Below are positions 11,732-25,077 of a stretch of DNA of 64,000 nt, in pieces. The stretch's first letter is position 1, and the number at the start of each line of letters is the position of its first letter. A program made the translations under genes and the position numbers. Under the pieces are notes generated by a model. The model saw nothing but the letters and a program-made list of their open reading frames with translations, did not search any database and was not told the origin of the DNA. The stretch lies in the NCBI GenBank assembly GCA_003586115.2, contig QVOM02000049.1, positions 17,117,470 to 17,181,469 of the forward strand, written 5' to 3'. This stretch comes from Salvator merianae (Eukaryota > Chordata > Lepidosauria > Squamata > Teiidae).

Positions 11732-12833
11732 AATAATTTTCTGTGGAACTAAACAGCATGTCATAAAATTGAGTTCCGATATGGTCAGTGCTGCTCTTTT
11801 GCACTCCTGAGTTGTTGATGGCTACCAGAATTATAAGAACCCTGCCAATTTAAGTCACTGACTGATAGCTTTTCATTACCAAGACAACAAACAGACAAAT
11901 CAAATATGGGTCAGACAAGCAGGAGGCCACTGGAGCACTGCAGCTCAGTCAATGCGTTACACGCTCTTGCCTGAGGGATTTCTGCTTCATTTATTCCACT
12001 GCCGGCAATGCTGATTAAAATAAGAATAAAATTCTCCAAAATGCAGCAACAATATTTACACTTTGCTGTTTTTATTTCTGGGATAAAACACAGCGGTGGC
12101 CGGCAGCTTTAGACCTGGGTGTTCGGGCCCTCGTGAAGTGCGCCATGGCTGTTCGCGGGGCCTCCGTACTGCCTCAGGAGGTCGCTTGCAAACAGCCATG
12201 GCGCTCTTTGCGTGGGACCCGAACACCTGGGCCGCCAGCCGCTGCTGATAAAACATCAATCCGATCCTTGTGCAGCATTAAAAAGAAGGAACGCACAATG
12301 CACAAAAAAGCCACACGCTATTCTTATTCTCGTTTCCCAACACAAACTGTGCTTTAAAAAATGATATTTATACATGTGTTTTTGCAGCATTGTAAGCTGA
12401 TATCTGTAGTAAAAGTACAGAGCTCAACCAAAACGGGACTGAATACTATTTCTCTAAGGCAGCAAAACCAACAATGTCACCTCATTTGTTTAGTGATTCC
12501 CTTTTCACTGTTTAGATAAAAATCAATAGAGAGAAAAGTGAGATCGCGGGATCTGCACAGATAATGATGCTGCATACAGTACTTACTTTCAGTTGGAACG
12601 TGGTTCCAATTTTGTATCATTCTCTTAGTGGTACATGGAGAAAAGATCTAGTTCTGACGCTTAACAGAGTGCCAGTGAACACAAATATCCCACTGATATT
12701 GGGCGGAAGGCCCAGGTTTTAAGATGCAGCTCTGTGGATATTGAATAAGCTGTGACTATTACAATAGTTTAAATTATGAATAGCTCGCCCAATAGCCCAG
12801 AGATAAAATCCCACAGAAGCATCCTTTGTAGAG
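11732..12833. other. Intronic sequence, nothing recognised
   Basis: Contains a moderately GC-rich patch at 12095-12240 with an imperfect inverted repeat ('ccatggctgttcgcgggg' against 'aaacagccatgg'), probably a further MITE core. Otherwise featureless. Confidence 0.5.
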
Positions 12834-12909
12834 ATGTGCCAAGCTGGTTTGCTTCAAACCAGTTATCATGAACCTTCCCTCAGTTCACTAGACTTGCTAG
12901 TGAGCCATA
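12834..12909. mobile_element. Left end of a hAT-like MITE, cut by an LTR
   Basis: TAGAGATGTGCCAAGCTGG at the start matches the hAT-like terminus family of this window. The sequence is then interrupted by the LTR-like element beginning at 12910. Confidence 0.4.
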
Positions 12910-13456
12910 TGTCATGCCCCACCCTGCACCAGTGGAAGCTGATTCCTTGGAATCCTCAGATGAGAACAGGGCACCAGGACACAGTGACCCTGACCCTAGT
13001 GGAACAGACTCTCCAGGACCTGGGTCTTCCCATAGCCCAGAGATGGAGAGACCTCTCCCCAGCCAGCAGAGACAGGAAAAAGTTAAAAGGCTTAGGGCTT
13101 TAAGACTAAAGCAAAAGAGGAAAGAACAGTGCCCATGCCCTCTCCACTTGTTGAACTCTTACTTAATCATGAGGGATAAAAAGCCAGGAAGAACCTGCAT
13201 TGGGTGTTGCTGGCAACCCGCCCTGCAAGTAACCCCACGCTCCTGGATACTTCACTCGGACTGACTGACCCTGGCTTCTTAATTGACTCCTGCCTTGTTG
13301 CCCTTGCTTGTCTGCTCCTCTGGATTAGGTGACAAAACTGTCCTGAATAAGCTTTATTGCTGCAATTAGTAAAGACCATCTGTTCCAGCCGTCTGTAGCC
13401 TGTTGTCTGCTGATTGATTGGGGTTGGGAATTCTCACTGTTTGGTGCGACAGGACA
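12910..13456 (+). mobile_element. Probable solo LTR of an LTR retrotransposon
   Basis: The segment begins TGTCATGCCCC and ends ...GGACA, the TG...CA boundary of an LTR. The flanks ccata and ccatc are a near-match short target duplication. It contains a TATA-like gataaaaagcc near 13171 and a poly(A)-signal-like gaataagcttt near 13345, in the order expected for U3-R-U5. The Ser/Pro/Arg-rich open frame at 12914-13264 lies inside it. No internal retroviral genes accompany it. Confidence 0.55.
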
Positions 13457-15204
13457 CCATCGCAGGTTTAAGGTTCAAAAGATGTTCAAATAAGCCAGCT
13501 TGCCTTGCCTCATTAAGCTTCTCCCCACTGTTCCCCTTGGCTGTCACATGTCACCTGCCTGCTTTAGCCTGTGCCCACCTGTTGGCCTGGGCTGCTGTTA
13601 CCTGCCATTTTGATCACATGTTCAGTGAGACCAACTGCATTCAGGCCTTCCTGGAAGAGGAAGCAATACTACGCACATAATCTGTGCAGTATGCTGCAAG
13701 CACCTGGGAGCAGTGCTTCAGACTAATGCAGAGGGAAACAGCAACATAGGCCAGAGCAGGCAGGAAGTGGAGTGAACAGGTAAAAGTGGGCCAAAAGAGG
13801 GAGGCAGTGGCATGAGGACAGAAGGAGAAGTTTGACAAACTGAATCTAAATTGGCTGGCCTGTTTGATGAAGGTGATGCAGACCAAACCTGCCAGAATCA
13901 GCTTGTATGCATCTTTAATTCCTTGTCTAAAAAAAGTATTCTTTGCTTTCCATGGAGACTGGGTAATATGAGCAGAAGAAACTTTGCAAAGCTGTTTGGC
14001 AGCCTTCCATAACCTGGTACGTGTCAGATGTTATTAGACTACAATTCCCATCAGCCCCAGCCAGCATGGTAAAAGGTCAGGCTTGATGCTGAGTGGAATA
14101 TGGTTTCTTGTAGTATCCCAGTGAAGGTCGTTAAGCAACATAAATTCTTATTTAAAGAAATAAAGTTTGTCTTGGTCTTAGATGCCTCAAATCACACTTT
14201 ACCAAGGATATGTTACTTTACCAAGAATGTGATAGCTGTGGCATTATCACCTAAAAGGAACTTGTCTTCTTGCTGGTAAACAAAAAGGAAGATATCTGAT
14301 TCTCCAAAACCAAAAGAAAAACAGAGCTACTATTATCAAGAGAGGTAATGAGGAGGAGACAGCAAGGTGGAGGACAACAAGGAGACAGAATCTAAAATGA
14401 AGGGACCCAAAACCATGGGAAATATTTGTTTCTATACACATGCAAGGATCAGGCAACACTCTTTATTTTCTCATCTCTGCAGGCATCGTCTTGGCCTAGG
14501 CCACAGCTCTGTTTACTCTGTGTTCATTATGACTTTTAATAATGCAGGTAACTGGGCCTTCAACTTCCCAGCCTGTTGACAAAAGCAGAAAAGGGGGAAA
14601 TGGCAAATTTATATCAGGACATTTTCCCTTACATGCCAGAAAGGAAAACATCAACAACTCCAAGATACATTTTTATACTATTGTTTAAGCTTTAAACCCT
14701 ATCATCTGCACTCATTTTTTTCATAAATGACCACATTCTATCTTTATCCCACTTTTTTTTTTTTTTTTGCAGGAATGCAGTACACTATTGCAGAAGGATG
14801 CTATAGAATTTAAGTTAGAGACTGTTGCATATAATCTTTATAGCAGCTGGAAGTATAATTAGCATAAAATCCAAATGGCCTCATTAAACATTCCTTTCCT
14901 GTAAGCTTGGACGCATTTAAGGATCTTTTTTCACAAATGTGCTATTAAACCGATGGCATGGGGGTTAGTGCATTCTTAAAGAGCCTTTTCAATCCAGCAA
15001 GGCAAAGCTCACTTCTTAATGGTTGGAAATATGCTATTCAGCAGATTTTCAAGGGGGCACAAAGGATTCCATCACAGACAAGCATAAACATCTCTTTTAA
15101 TCAAAAGCCTGCCTTTGCCAGTTCCGTTACAAAACAGGCAATTGCTACAAGCTCCGGTTATGCAGAACTAAATGGGCAGTTATGACATGATGCTGTGGTA
15201 GGCA
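13457..15204. other. Intronic sequence with small repeat fragments
   Basis: A short fragment at about 14030-14090 ('ctacaattcccatcagcccc') belongs to a common amniote DNA-transposon relic. A poly-T run lies at about 14751-14769. Open frames have no recognisable content. Confidence 0.5.
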
Positions 15205-15440
15205 GTCACATAATCACAGAATTAGAAAGGATAGTCTAGGCCAGGGAGTGTAACTCCCTGCTTCAAGCAGTAATGCAGCTCAAAGGGTCTCCAGCAGACA
15301 CCTGCATGCCATCTGCTTGATCCAGCAAAGGAGAGGTCTTTCTAGACATCTTCCCTGAACTGCTCCTATTGTAAAGAGTTGCTCGCCTTATAAAGACAAC
15401 ATTGTGAGACTTGCTCTGTTGGGAAGAGTTTTGGGACTTC
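15205..15440 (+). mobile_element. LINE (CR1-type) fragment, diverged
   Basis: The text 'atcacagaattagaaaggatagtctaggccagggagtgtaactccctgc' resembles the 'cacagaattggaagggac...tctagtccaaccccctgc' repeat common in sauropsids and usually assigned to CR1-type LINE ends. Assignment is by memory of the pattern, so the class is uncertain. Confidence 0.45.
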
Positions 15441-15494
15441 AGTGGAGATCAGTTATTATACACTTTGCCATGGCCAGCTGTTTGCCTTTTTTTA

Positions 15495-15560
15495 AAAAAC
15501 ATATTTATTATCAATAAAACATATATTATCAATAAAACATATATTATCGATATAAAAAAC
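15495..15560. repeat. AT-rich tandem repeat
   Basis: About three copies of an 18-bp unit containing 'tatcaataaaacatata'. Too short to be more than local slippage. Confidence 0.7.
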
Positions 15561-18500
15561 AGTAATCATTTTAATTGCAATAAAATGTGATTACACGTTT
15601 ACTTTCTTGGGGACAGGGAGAGCTGAATAGACTCTTGACTATTCAACCATCCCTGCTCAAATTCCCTGAAATCAGAATCAAAGTGGGTGTGGACTTGATT
15701 CCTTTTCCTAACTTTTAACCCCACTGGTACCTCTTACCCTACACTCCTTGGCAAGGTGAAAAGAAATCACCTTGGGGAAGGAAGATGGCATAGAAGGCAG
15801 CAGATGAATTTGAATAACCTTCTCTTGTAGCCAAAAGGCACTGGCAGCATATCTACCAGTGGGGATTATGGACCTGAATCCCAGAACCTTAACATCCTTG
15901 GGAAAAATGACCCTGAAGCTGGAGGGCTCCATCACATCTCATTACTCTTACTAGAAAATACATTCCTGAACTCTTCCAGATTTCTTCGAAACCTTCCGTT
16001 GCCCGCCTTTCCATAGCAGGCAGCAGAGTTTGTATTCTACTCTAGAACCAAAGCAGTAGTGAGTCTCTTGATCCATTCAACATTCATTTCTCCAGATGGT
16101 TACCAGCTATTGAACGTAGGTTGAAGACACTTACAACAACATCAATGTCCCATAGGATTTTTTGAGTGCTAAAAAGGGAGCCCATCTCAATGTTCTGAAA
16201 AACATTAGATTGTCCACCTGTCTCTTCTAGAAGCAGATTGGCTTAAGCAACTACTTTTGTCATTATCCCATGGCATCTAGGACATCTCAGCATACTTAGC
16301 ATAAAGAATTTGGACAGTTGCTTTATAATACAGATTACATCATAGTGATTTCTCCTCCCACAAATGATCAAATAAGTACCCCGTCTAGTTAGATGTTTTA
16401 ATAACAATCACTGCTCGTCAATGTTATCTGGGTGAATGTGACTTGTCAAGGGCTTTCATGGTCTCAGCTTAATAACAGTTTTAATGATTTCTGGAAAAGA
16501 TGGAGATAAGAAACCAATTAGCTTTAATGTATTTCGTAAATAATTCCTCCTCACGTATCTGAACTATGCTACTGGCTACCTTTAACTCCATTCAAAATAC
16601 TGTGAATATTAAATATATCCAGCTAGTTACTATCACTGAATATATTCAGTTCCACAGTTGATCTATCTGACTATTACCAAGTATGTCATCCAGGGGTTTT
16701 CCAATAATAGTTCCATCTTATAGTACATGACATAGTTTGAAACCTGCTGCTGTGCCTACTAAACTGTAAACCCCTAATTGTAATACAGTAATTTAACTTT
16801 GTTTCTGCCAAGGTTAAATGCCTTCTCCCTAATATAGAGTAGGCAGGATTCAGAGGGGCAAAATGTCTTTAAAGAATCCATCTTCCTCCTGTTCAACCAA
16901 GGCTTGCTCTACATGACTGGATGGGGATTTTGGACGCCGTTCTTGAATCAGTGATTCAAAATGGTTCTTGAGGAAGTGAATCCAAAATGCTTCTAAGGAA
17001 CTAAGAAAGCAACTTTCTGGACCCTGCAGAAGAGGTTTGAAGGGACCATTTCCTGGGTCTTAGGAAGCAAAAAAGAGAGAGAGGTTTTTTTCCCCCCCAC
17101 AAAGCAGAGGCGATTATAGCTTTTCTTCAGTGGGGTAGGACAGGGGCAGGATTAGGAGGAACCAGGGGCAGCCTCAAAGTGGAAAAATAATGAAATGGAC
17201 ACAGGTAAGAGGCAAGGCAGATGCAGGAAAACAAGAAAACGATGGACGCCATGTAGCCTGAGTTAGGCCAGATCAAAAGGTAACTAATTGTCATGATAAA
17301 CAATGGATCATATGGTTTGCAAATACTCTAGACAGCACCAAGCCAGCCACGACTATCACGAGGTAAATAAGTCAATATTAGAATCAATATTAGTAATTTC
17401 CTGAGGTCAAGTCTTGTGCCAAATTGCTATTTCAATTCTCTTTTGTTAAATAAAATGAATTTAACCAAACAATATCAAGATGCTTTTTGGAACACTAAGC
17501 TAACAGCAAGTTGATTACTTGTGTGTAACTTTCTCGATCAGAGTACACGGCTTCTCACAGGACCCTACAAGTTACGCCATTAACTAATTAAGAATAGTTC
17601 CGCTGTAACCAGGATATTCATTTTTCAGATTCTGAAGCTTCTCCTTTGTTACAGTATCAGAGAGAAAAGCCAGAAAGGCTGGAATGGGGAGGGTGCTGCA
17701 GCCCACCCGGCAATTTTTAAAAGCCCCCCCTCCCCCGTGCATGGCTTTCTATTAGCCTCAGCTCCGGGCTTCACCTTAAATGGCCATTTTATGGTCTTCT
17801 ATGTGCGTCCAGCTTTCCATACTGCATGGCACAGCAATATCTTAGCTTTATGTACCTGCATCAATTAATTAAAAATGAGCTGATTTATTACACTGTCTGC
17901 ACACTATAACCGGAGAAAATAGTAAAGTGAAATACATTACACCAGCTCTGAGATCAACATACACTTGAATCCCTGTGCTATGTTTATTCCCTGCCTTGTC
18001 CCCAGTTCCTATTTTAATGCTCCTCAGTGTAGGCAAAATGACTGTATTTCCCCCTAGGGAGACTGACAGAAATTATATTTTTCTGAAAGTCATTTATCAG
18101 TATACCAAAGGATTAGCCATAAATACATGCTCATACTCATTACAGATTCTCCTGGGGTTGCCTTTGATTTACTTTAGAAATTAAAGTGCTACCTATATTG
18201 GGATTTGAGCTATCAGATAACCAGCTCAGCCCTGATCCCTGATATGCACCATGTCTGAAACAGCATTCTACCATTTCTCCCAGGTTCACTAATAAAACCA
18301 TATAAATAATCTTTATTGTCTTTGTTCTCTTCATGTTAACTTTGCAAATGTGTTGTGGATTGGAAACTGGCTTTTTCTTTCTTTTTTGTTTTTTGCAACC
18401 CTGTGGAGCCTTGCTGGGTTTGTCTTGCAGGATGTTTGCAGGGATGACAGATAAAGAACATGAAAGCAATCCGGTTTTAGCATAACTGCATCATTTTGAC

Positions 18501-18728
18501 AAAAAAGGCTGCTTCATCACCATGAAGTCACAAATGCCAGTGGAACTGTACACGGCTTAGAACAGTAAAGTGAACATGAGCTCCAGTTTTTAGCAATGAA
18601 CGCCAACAGTACCATCGTAGTTTATACAGTCTGCAATCTAATAGAATGGGACATGTTCCCAGCCAAATCCAGCCAATGGAAAAAGCCACACGGCTTTATT
18701 GCTTCTTCCATTTCAGGAATCTAGCACC
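15561..18728. other. Intronic sequence, nothing recognised
   Basis: Just over 3 kb with no nameable repeat, no long frame and no exon-like segment. It is among the longest repeat-poor stretches here, so any conserved intronic enhancer on this side could lie here; the sequence alone does not show one. Confidence 0.5.
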
Positions 18729-18942
18729 AGCAACACCTAAGTTTTAACACACCTTTGATCCACATTTTGAGTGATAGAACACATCAGCAAAGTGATTATC
18801 AGTTTTCCTTCAGTATTATATAACCTAGAAAATTCAGCTTTGGGATAGATAACGAGGAAAGCAAGTAGCTCGTAATTGCGTTGATGACTTCTCTCACTCT
18901 GAAGGTGGATCAGCTGTGGATTAAAACTTAGGTATGGCTGGT
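18729..18942. mobile_element. Foldback MITE (CACCTAAGTTTTAA ends), copy 1
   Basis: The left end 'acacctaagttttaa' and right end 'ttaaaacttaggtatgg' are inverted repeats continuing inward ('gatccacattttgagtgatagaaca' against 'tctcactctgaaggtggatc'). The same structure occurs at 47201-47423, so this is a dispersed foldback family. Confidence 0.65.
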
Positions 18943-19840
18943 AGGGTTCCACAGTGTCTTCAACTGCATGTGAAGAACATTCCCAGTACTAAAAATGAAT
19001 CAATTTCTACTTATGCAACGTTCTATGAGAGTACAACAATTCTGTCACAGCTTTGGGCTGAAGCCACTGGGATAAACTGTGCATGGACAACACTAATTAA
19101 TCTGATCTGGTCAAGACAAGATTGCCCACTAAGACTTACTAAAGCTTATTTAACTCTGGTGGTCAAATCACATTTGTTTGATCACTGGCCACAACTTCCA
19201 TCATTCTTCATCCATGTCCATGTTTGGTACGGCTGATAGAAACGAGAGTTCAATGGTATTTGGAGGGTACTGGATTATTCACTTCTAGTGTTTACAACAA
19301 AGAATCATTTACATCACTCTGTAGAACCATCTGTCAACTGGCTGTGCACAGATTACGGGGCAAATCCTATTGGATCTTTCGGTAAGACCCAAAGGCAACA
19401 CAGAGCTACATGCTCTCTTGTTTACAACTATATTAGCAATTCCTTGTGCCTGGCATGGTTATGGCAATCCATAGTGATACTGGTGTCAAGAAAAAAAATC
19501 AAAGCTCTATGAAGCAATGCAGCAGAATATAAATATAAATAAATATTTTTTTTAAAGTCGCAATGCCTCCCTTCGCTATCCAAGCGGCTAGGCTTCCTCG
19601 TGTAGCTTATTGTCGGAAAGGCACTTTTCAGAAACTCTGTGTGTTTGCTGTCACCAGACCGTGCAGCTTCCACAAGCTTAAGTATGCTTTCTTGAAAATT
19701 AGCATTGTATTTCGCATGTTTGAATCAAGTACCTCCTCTTCTTATTGAATTATATATTAAACATTTTTTTAAAGATCAATTTCATTTAATTCTTTAAAAA
19801 GGTATTTAAAAAAAGATCACTAAAGTGAAAATATTATTTG
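18943..19840. other. Intronic sequence, nothing recognised
   Basis: A 100-residue plus-strand frame (18934-19236) has no recognisable domain and begins inside the foldback element, so it is not treated as a gene. Confidence 0.5.
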
Positions 19841-20110
19841 TTTGTTTGTTTGCATTGTTATCCTGCCCTGTACCAGAAGGTCTCAGGATGGGTTACAGCA
19901 TAAAAACAAAATGTAAAATGAACACACTAAACACAATAACAGTGCCTGAAAATGGGGAAGGGAAGCTGTTTCCTTAGCTAAAGGCCAGGGTGAATAGGTG
20001 TATTTTTACTGCACTCCTGAACATGTAAAGTGAAGATGCCTGATGCATTTCAGGATCTTCAAGGTCATGGGAGTGCTTGAAGGACCTGACCATTGCATGT
20101 CCCTGTACAC
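19841..20110. mobile_element. Dispersed repeat, TTTGTTT...TCCTGCCC type, copy 1
   Basis: An AT-rich head ('tttgtttgtttgcatt') is followed by 'atcctgccctgtaccagaaggtctcaggatgggttacagcataaaaac'. It matches 50385-50515 closely and 30595-30800, 56800-56960 and 63690-63925 more loosely. Probably a LINE 3' end or a SINE derived from one; the class is unresolved. Confidence 0.5.
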
Positions 20111-20459
20111 ATCTAGGAAAAACCTACCATAAGTGCTGTCAGTAGTACTTCAACTACACAGCAGGAGAAAGCATCTTGACACAGATTTCTCAAACTTTTC
20201 TGCCCCACCATTGGTGCTAGTGTGCAGATACCTGAAGCATATCCTTCAAGTCAAATGGCATTGTCCTGTTTAGAGAGACACAGTACATGGCCAACTTCTG
20301 GGGCCATTTTCAGACACAAACCACTCTGCACAAACCACATGAGCTTCTCAAAATACATCTGGCACAGAAAAACTTCTCCCCACACTCATAAAAAACACAC
20401 CCTATAGTAGCTTAACAATAGGTTGGTAAAATCACTCTTAAAAGAAGTTTCTCCTCCTC

Positions 20460-20830
20460 TTCTGCCCTGTCACCAGGTTGCCAAAAGTGCAGACCTATCT
20501 GGAAGTGCTCTTTTCAGGCCACATAACATGGACATTTTTTGAGAGGCATACAAAATGGCTGAGCCCCATGGCCACTTCCTCTGGCTCCCAAAACGGTCCC
20601 AGGTAGAAACATTGAAGATGGAGAATGAAAGTTCCCTGGCTTTGATGTTTTCACTACTGTGTGAACAGCACATTTCCTGCTGTAAGGCATGCACTGCTTG
20701 CTTGCAAGTCCTCCACCCTTGAAGGTGCAGGAGCTGCCATTGTGCAGCTCCTGCCACGGCCTGAACTGGAATCGTTCCCATCATGCTTCGGAACATCTTT
20801 TCTCTTTCTTTTGATTGGCCTTCTTTAAAT
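20460..20830. mobile_element. Dispersed element with AAAGTTCC palindromic core
   Basis: The region holds the degenerate palindrome 'ggagaatgaaagttccctgg' at 20620-20641 within 'acattgaagatgg...ctttgatgtttt'. The same core and flanks recur at 23129, 28901, 29291, 33012 and 53248. Limits of the element are approximate. Confidence 0.45.
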
Positions 20831-21171
20831 CCACTTTATGGCCCAGCAATGTCATGAATCACCTTGCCACTTTGAGGACAAGCAAGCGAAGTGCAAAGAA
20901 AGTGGTACTTGCTACACGGTGTCTTTCCCAAAATCGAATCTATTTGCACTTTTTCCCTCTCCTGGCCACTGTTTTGGGACTTCATGAATATCTCCTTGCT
21001 GGTAAATGTGATCTGGGCTTTTGTCCCAGACACCTTTCTTGTCCTCAAAAACAATCAAAATACAAATTCCATTTCCTCTCTTCCTTTCCCCAAGCTCCTG
21101 AACCTGAAACTTACACCATCAAAAGAAAGGAAAAGGAAAGAGCCAGAATTCTGCAAATGGGGAAGAAAGGA

Positions 21172-21331
<160 letters not shown>

Positions 21332-21896
21332 GAGCTCAATTTTGTGCAGATATCCAAAGCTGAATCATTTGGACAGAAATGTGTGCCATACATGCAACTT
21401 AGGTCTGGCTGCTACCCTTGGCTTTCAAACTCTGACCCTCTTTTTTATTGCTATATTCTCTGATCATTGGACCATAATAAAAATATACATACATACCTCC
21501 TACAGGCATATTTGGTCAACCATGTAACCTCTTAGGCTGACTCAGGGCACACCAGTAAGTGCCAAACTCACGCTGCAATACTGTACCCCATGCAATTATG
21601 GGAGAACCTGACATTTTTAAATAAGGCATGCTCTATACATCTCCATATAGATAAGGAGTCAGAAGAGACAGAACTCTTCTAAAAAAATCACGGTTCTCTG
21701 CACTTTCAAAAGAAATCACCACCCTGCATTTTTGCAGATGCAAACCAACAACAGGCAGCATGCCTTCATTTGCACTCACATTAGCGCAAGAGCTTCGTTT
21801 TTGGATCACTTTCAAAAATAGACGACATGAGCATACAACCACGTTCATTTCAACCATTTTATCTTTATAGGTCAGGAACGTTGCACTGTCAGCATA

Positions 21897-22165
21897 ACAA
21901 CATAAGAACATGAGGAGCCCTGCTGGATCAGGCCACAGCCCATCTAGTCTAGCATCCTGTCTCACAGAGTGACCCACCAATTCCTTCTGACCATCTCAAG
22001 CAGAAGACAAAGGCAAAAACTTCTCCTGCTCTCCACTCCCTGCAAAAGGCCTTTAGAGGCATCCTGCTGACTCTCCAACCTGGAGGCAGAAACTAAGCAT
22101 CCATTCTAGTAGCCATTGATACACCTGACCTCTATGAATTTATTTAACCACCAGAGAGCCATAAA
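21897..22165 (-). mobile_element. CR1 LINE 3' end fragment
   Basis: The text 'aacataagaacatgaggagccctgctgg' through 'ccaacctggaggcagaaac' and 'gaatttatttaacc' matches the CR1 3' ends elsewhere in the window. It lies about 110 bp downstream of the PHACTR1 exon's donor on the transcribed strand. Confidence 0.7.
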
Positions 22166-22220
22166 AGTATAATGTAGATATGTCCATACAGTCTTTGGGT
22201 GTCGTAGTAACTGCGTATTA

Positions 22221-22706
<486 letters not shown>

Positions 22707-22984
22707 TCAGGATTACCTAAGCATGAGGTGCAGTTTTAAGGCAATTTGTGTACAGGTTGTCTTGAAATAAAACAGGGAGGAATGAAAAAGAAAGTTGGCA
22801 ATACTGGGTTAAAGATTGGACAGAGGACTTAAAGAGGAAAAGAAAAGTCCTCAGACGAAACCATTTAGATGTTCTTTCAAGCCAACAGGCATGAGATAGT
22901 AGAAGTTTTATGTCAGGCAGTGAGGGGAGGGTGTTGGAAAAAGAAGCTCTGTAGCTTTTTTGCCCCATTGTTAAATGATTTAGT

Positions 22985-23214
22985 AGCTGAAGATCTGTGT
23001 GGGGTGTTTCTGGCACCATGGGGCTACCTTAGGGTGCCATGACAGTGCTCAAAGGCCGAAGGGTCTATGTCCATGGCCCATTTATTCAGACACAGAAAAT
23101 AGGGAATGTCCCTGGCTGGAAAAATCAAAGCTGGGGAATGAAAGTTCCCCAGCTGCAATGTTTTTACAGTTAGGAGTGGCAGGAGTGCGGACAGCACACT
23201 GCCACTTTTTAAAG
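22985..23214. mobile_element. Dispersed element with GGGGAATGAAAGTTCCCC core
   Basis: Contains the well-preserved palindrome at 23129-23154: arms AGCTGGGGAA and TTCCCCAGCT around TGAAAG. The flanks resemble those at 20460-20830 and 28680-29070. BovB-related sequence follows directly. Confidence 0.5.
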
Positions 23215-23438
23215 AATGCTACACTCATAATGAGAAGACCAAACTCCCTGGAAAACATGGAGATGCTTGGGAAAATAGAAGGGTGAAGAAGAATATGGAC
23301 TGTTAGTAGGTGGATAGACTCAATTACAACAACAATGCAAACCTCACTGGCAGACCTAAGAGAGACTGTTGAAGACTGAACAGTCTGGAGGAAGTCAATC
23401 CATGTTGTCATCAAGAGATGGCTGTGTCTAGATGGCAT
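23215..23438 (+). mobile_element. BovB (RTE) LINE 3' end fragment
   Basis: The plus-strand frame reads LIMRRPNSLENMEMLGKIEG, then after stops pieces like TTTMQTSLADLRETVED. This follows the C-terminal end of the BovB reverse-transcriptase ORF (MRR-DSLEK-LMLGKIEG, then SLSKLRE). It ends near 'atggcatcaagc' beside the AAGC microsatellite. Inactive. Confidence 0.7.

Positions 23439-23477
<39 letters not shown>
23439..23477. repeat. (AAGC)n microsatellite
   Basis: Nine or so tandem AAGC units immediately after the BovB fragment, probably seeded from its 3' tail. Confidence 0.95.
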
Positions 23478-23659
23478 ACACTGTGCAGCATTCTTTATTT
23501 GCCTTTTCTGCATCTAGATCAGGATACTGGTAAGCTAGAAAGACCCAGGGAAGCCATCAAGCGTGCACTGCACCAAAATCAACTTCTGGCAGCTCACTGT
23601 GAGGAAAAAATGAAAAGAAAAGAGGCTGGTTGCAGCAAGCTTCTAGAAGTTGGCTTGGT

Positions 23660-23895
23660 TTGGGGTTTTTTTTTTGTACCCTGCTTTTCTCACCCTGAGG
23701 GGACTCAAAGCGGCTGACAAACCTTCTGTTCTTCTCCCCACAACAGACACCAGGTGGGGCTGTGAGAACTCAGAACAGAGCTGTGACGAGCCCAAAGTCA
23801 CCCAGCTGGCTTCATGCAGAGTGTAGACTCAAACCGGGAGAGTTCCAGATAAGAGTCTGACACACTAACCACAAGGGCAAACTGGCTCACAGATT
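23660..23895 (-). mobile_element. Sauria-type SINE (tRNA head, CR/BovB-like tail)
   Basis: Read on the minus strand it begins GAGCCAGTTTGCCCTTGTGG, with an A box (TGTGGTTAGTGTG) and a B box (GGTTTGAGTCT) at tRNA spacing. It ends in 'gccgctttgagtcc...gagaaaagcagggtacaaaaa', the tail typical of squamate Sauria SINEs. Full length and moderately diverged. Confidence 0.75.
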
Positions 23896-24261
23896 CTGCC
23901 AGATGCATAGTCATGCAATCACATGATGCCATGTTCAAGATAGTGTTGGGTTACCATTTTCTACTGATCAGTTATTTTTTCAGGCAACAAAGAGACAGCA
24001 CTCCAACATTGCTAGCATAACTGGAGACTGCCTAAGTCACACTGTGCATTGTTTTCATTAGTGTATCAGACCACTGGGCACTGCTGCTAAGTGTTTTTAG
24101 CTTACTATTTGCCTTGCTTTTCATTTGATTTGCATTCAGTATTCCTGGATACATATTTTCCCCCTGATTAAATAGGTACTATTTGAAATCTCCTTGTGCA
24201 TTATTATCATCCACTAGCAGCACAGAACGCATTGGAAGCATGCTGGTTTGTCAGTTTGTTT

Positions 24262-24350
24262 GACGTCCACAGCACAGTGGCAAATATCTCTCTGATCGAA
24301 TGCATTTTAAGTTAGATCAAAGAGAGACTTGCTGCTGTGTTATGGACTCC
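24262..24350. mobile_element. Foldback element (GGCAAAT-TCTCTCT-GATC), copy 1
   Basis: The left arm 'gtggcaaatatctctctgatc' at about 24277-24297 pairs with the right arm 'gatcaaagagagacttgctg' at 24315-24334. The same arms occur at 56350-56447, so this is a dispersed foldback family and not a chance hairpin. Confidence 0.6.
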
Positions 24351-25077
24351 AAACAACCCCCCAAAAATGGCACACAGAAATTCCAGTTACTCCCAGGTAT
24401 GTCAGTGTTACAGACATTACTCTGAACCTGTGTATAGCAGGCTTGCGTACACAAAAAACCAAGTATCTATGATCTTATGGACTCTTTGGGTGTTCTGACC
24501 ATGGCTTGCTTAAGGAAGGCACCTGGAAGCACTGCAAAGAGGCATATTGGAAGAAAAGGCAAATGCCATTTTGAAACTAAGACCTTTTTCCTTTGCTTCC
24601 TCCCATTTTTCCAAACTTCATTCTAGAACAGAAGAAGTTTGCTGTAAACAGGAAAACCCTTGAGGCATGTTGTAACCGGCAAGAGCTAGCCCTTTGTTTG
24701 CACTTGTTTTTGTTTTGTTACCATTGTCTTTCACACTTGGCACAGTGTTTGGGGGAATAGTTAGATTCTATTATTTTTTGGGTTCAGTGTCTTCTCCAGT
24801 CCTCCACAGACTTGATTGGATTAGTCCTCAACCCTTACTTCACCTTTTGCTTATCCCACTCTGCTCTGCAGTAACCAATAATTTTAAACTTGTACATTTA
24901 AATGCACCTATCAGAAAAAAGAAACGTCAAGCCATTTCTTGTCCAATGAACTGCTTGTTCTATTTTTAGTAACACCAAAAGGGTATAAATGTAAGGGTTC
25001 CCAGTATGGAAGGGGTTTACTGGTCTAGGTGGTCTTTTCCCCCTCAAGAACTGAACTCACTGCAACATCTCTGAAGA
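24351..25077. other. Intronic sequence, nothing recognised
   Basis: No repeat or exon is recognised. The 91-residue plus-strand frame at 24694-24969 is hydrophobic at its start but lacks any recognisable domain. Confidence 0.5.

Noticed and set aside
12914..13264. 116-residue Ser/Pro/Arg-rich frame as a gene
   Set aside because: It lies within the probable solo LTR and has no start context, domain or splice support.
23439..23477. Regular short repeats as a possible CRISPR array
   Set aside because: It is a 4-bp microsatellite without spacers, in a vertebrate genome.
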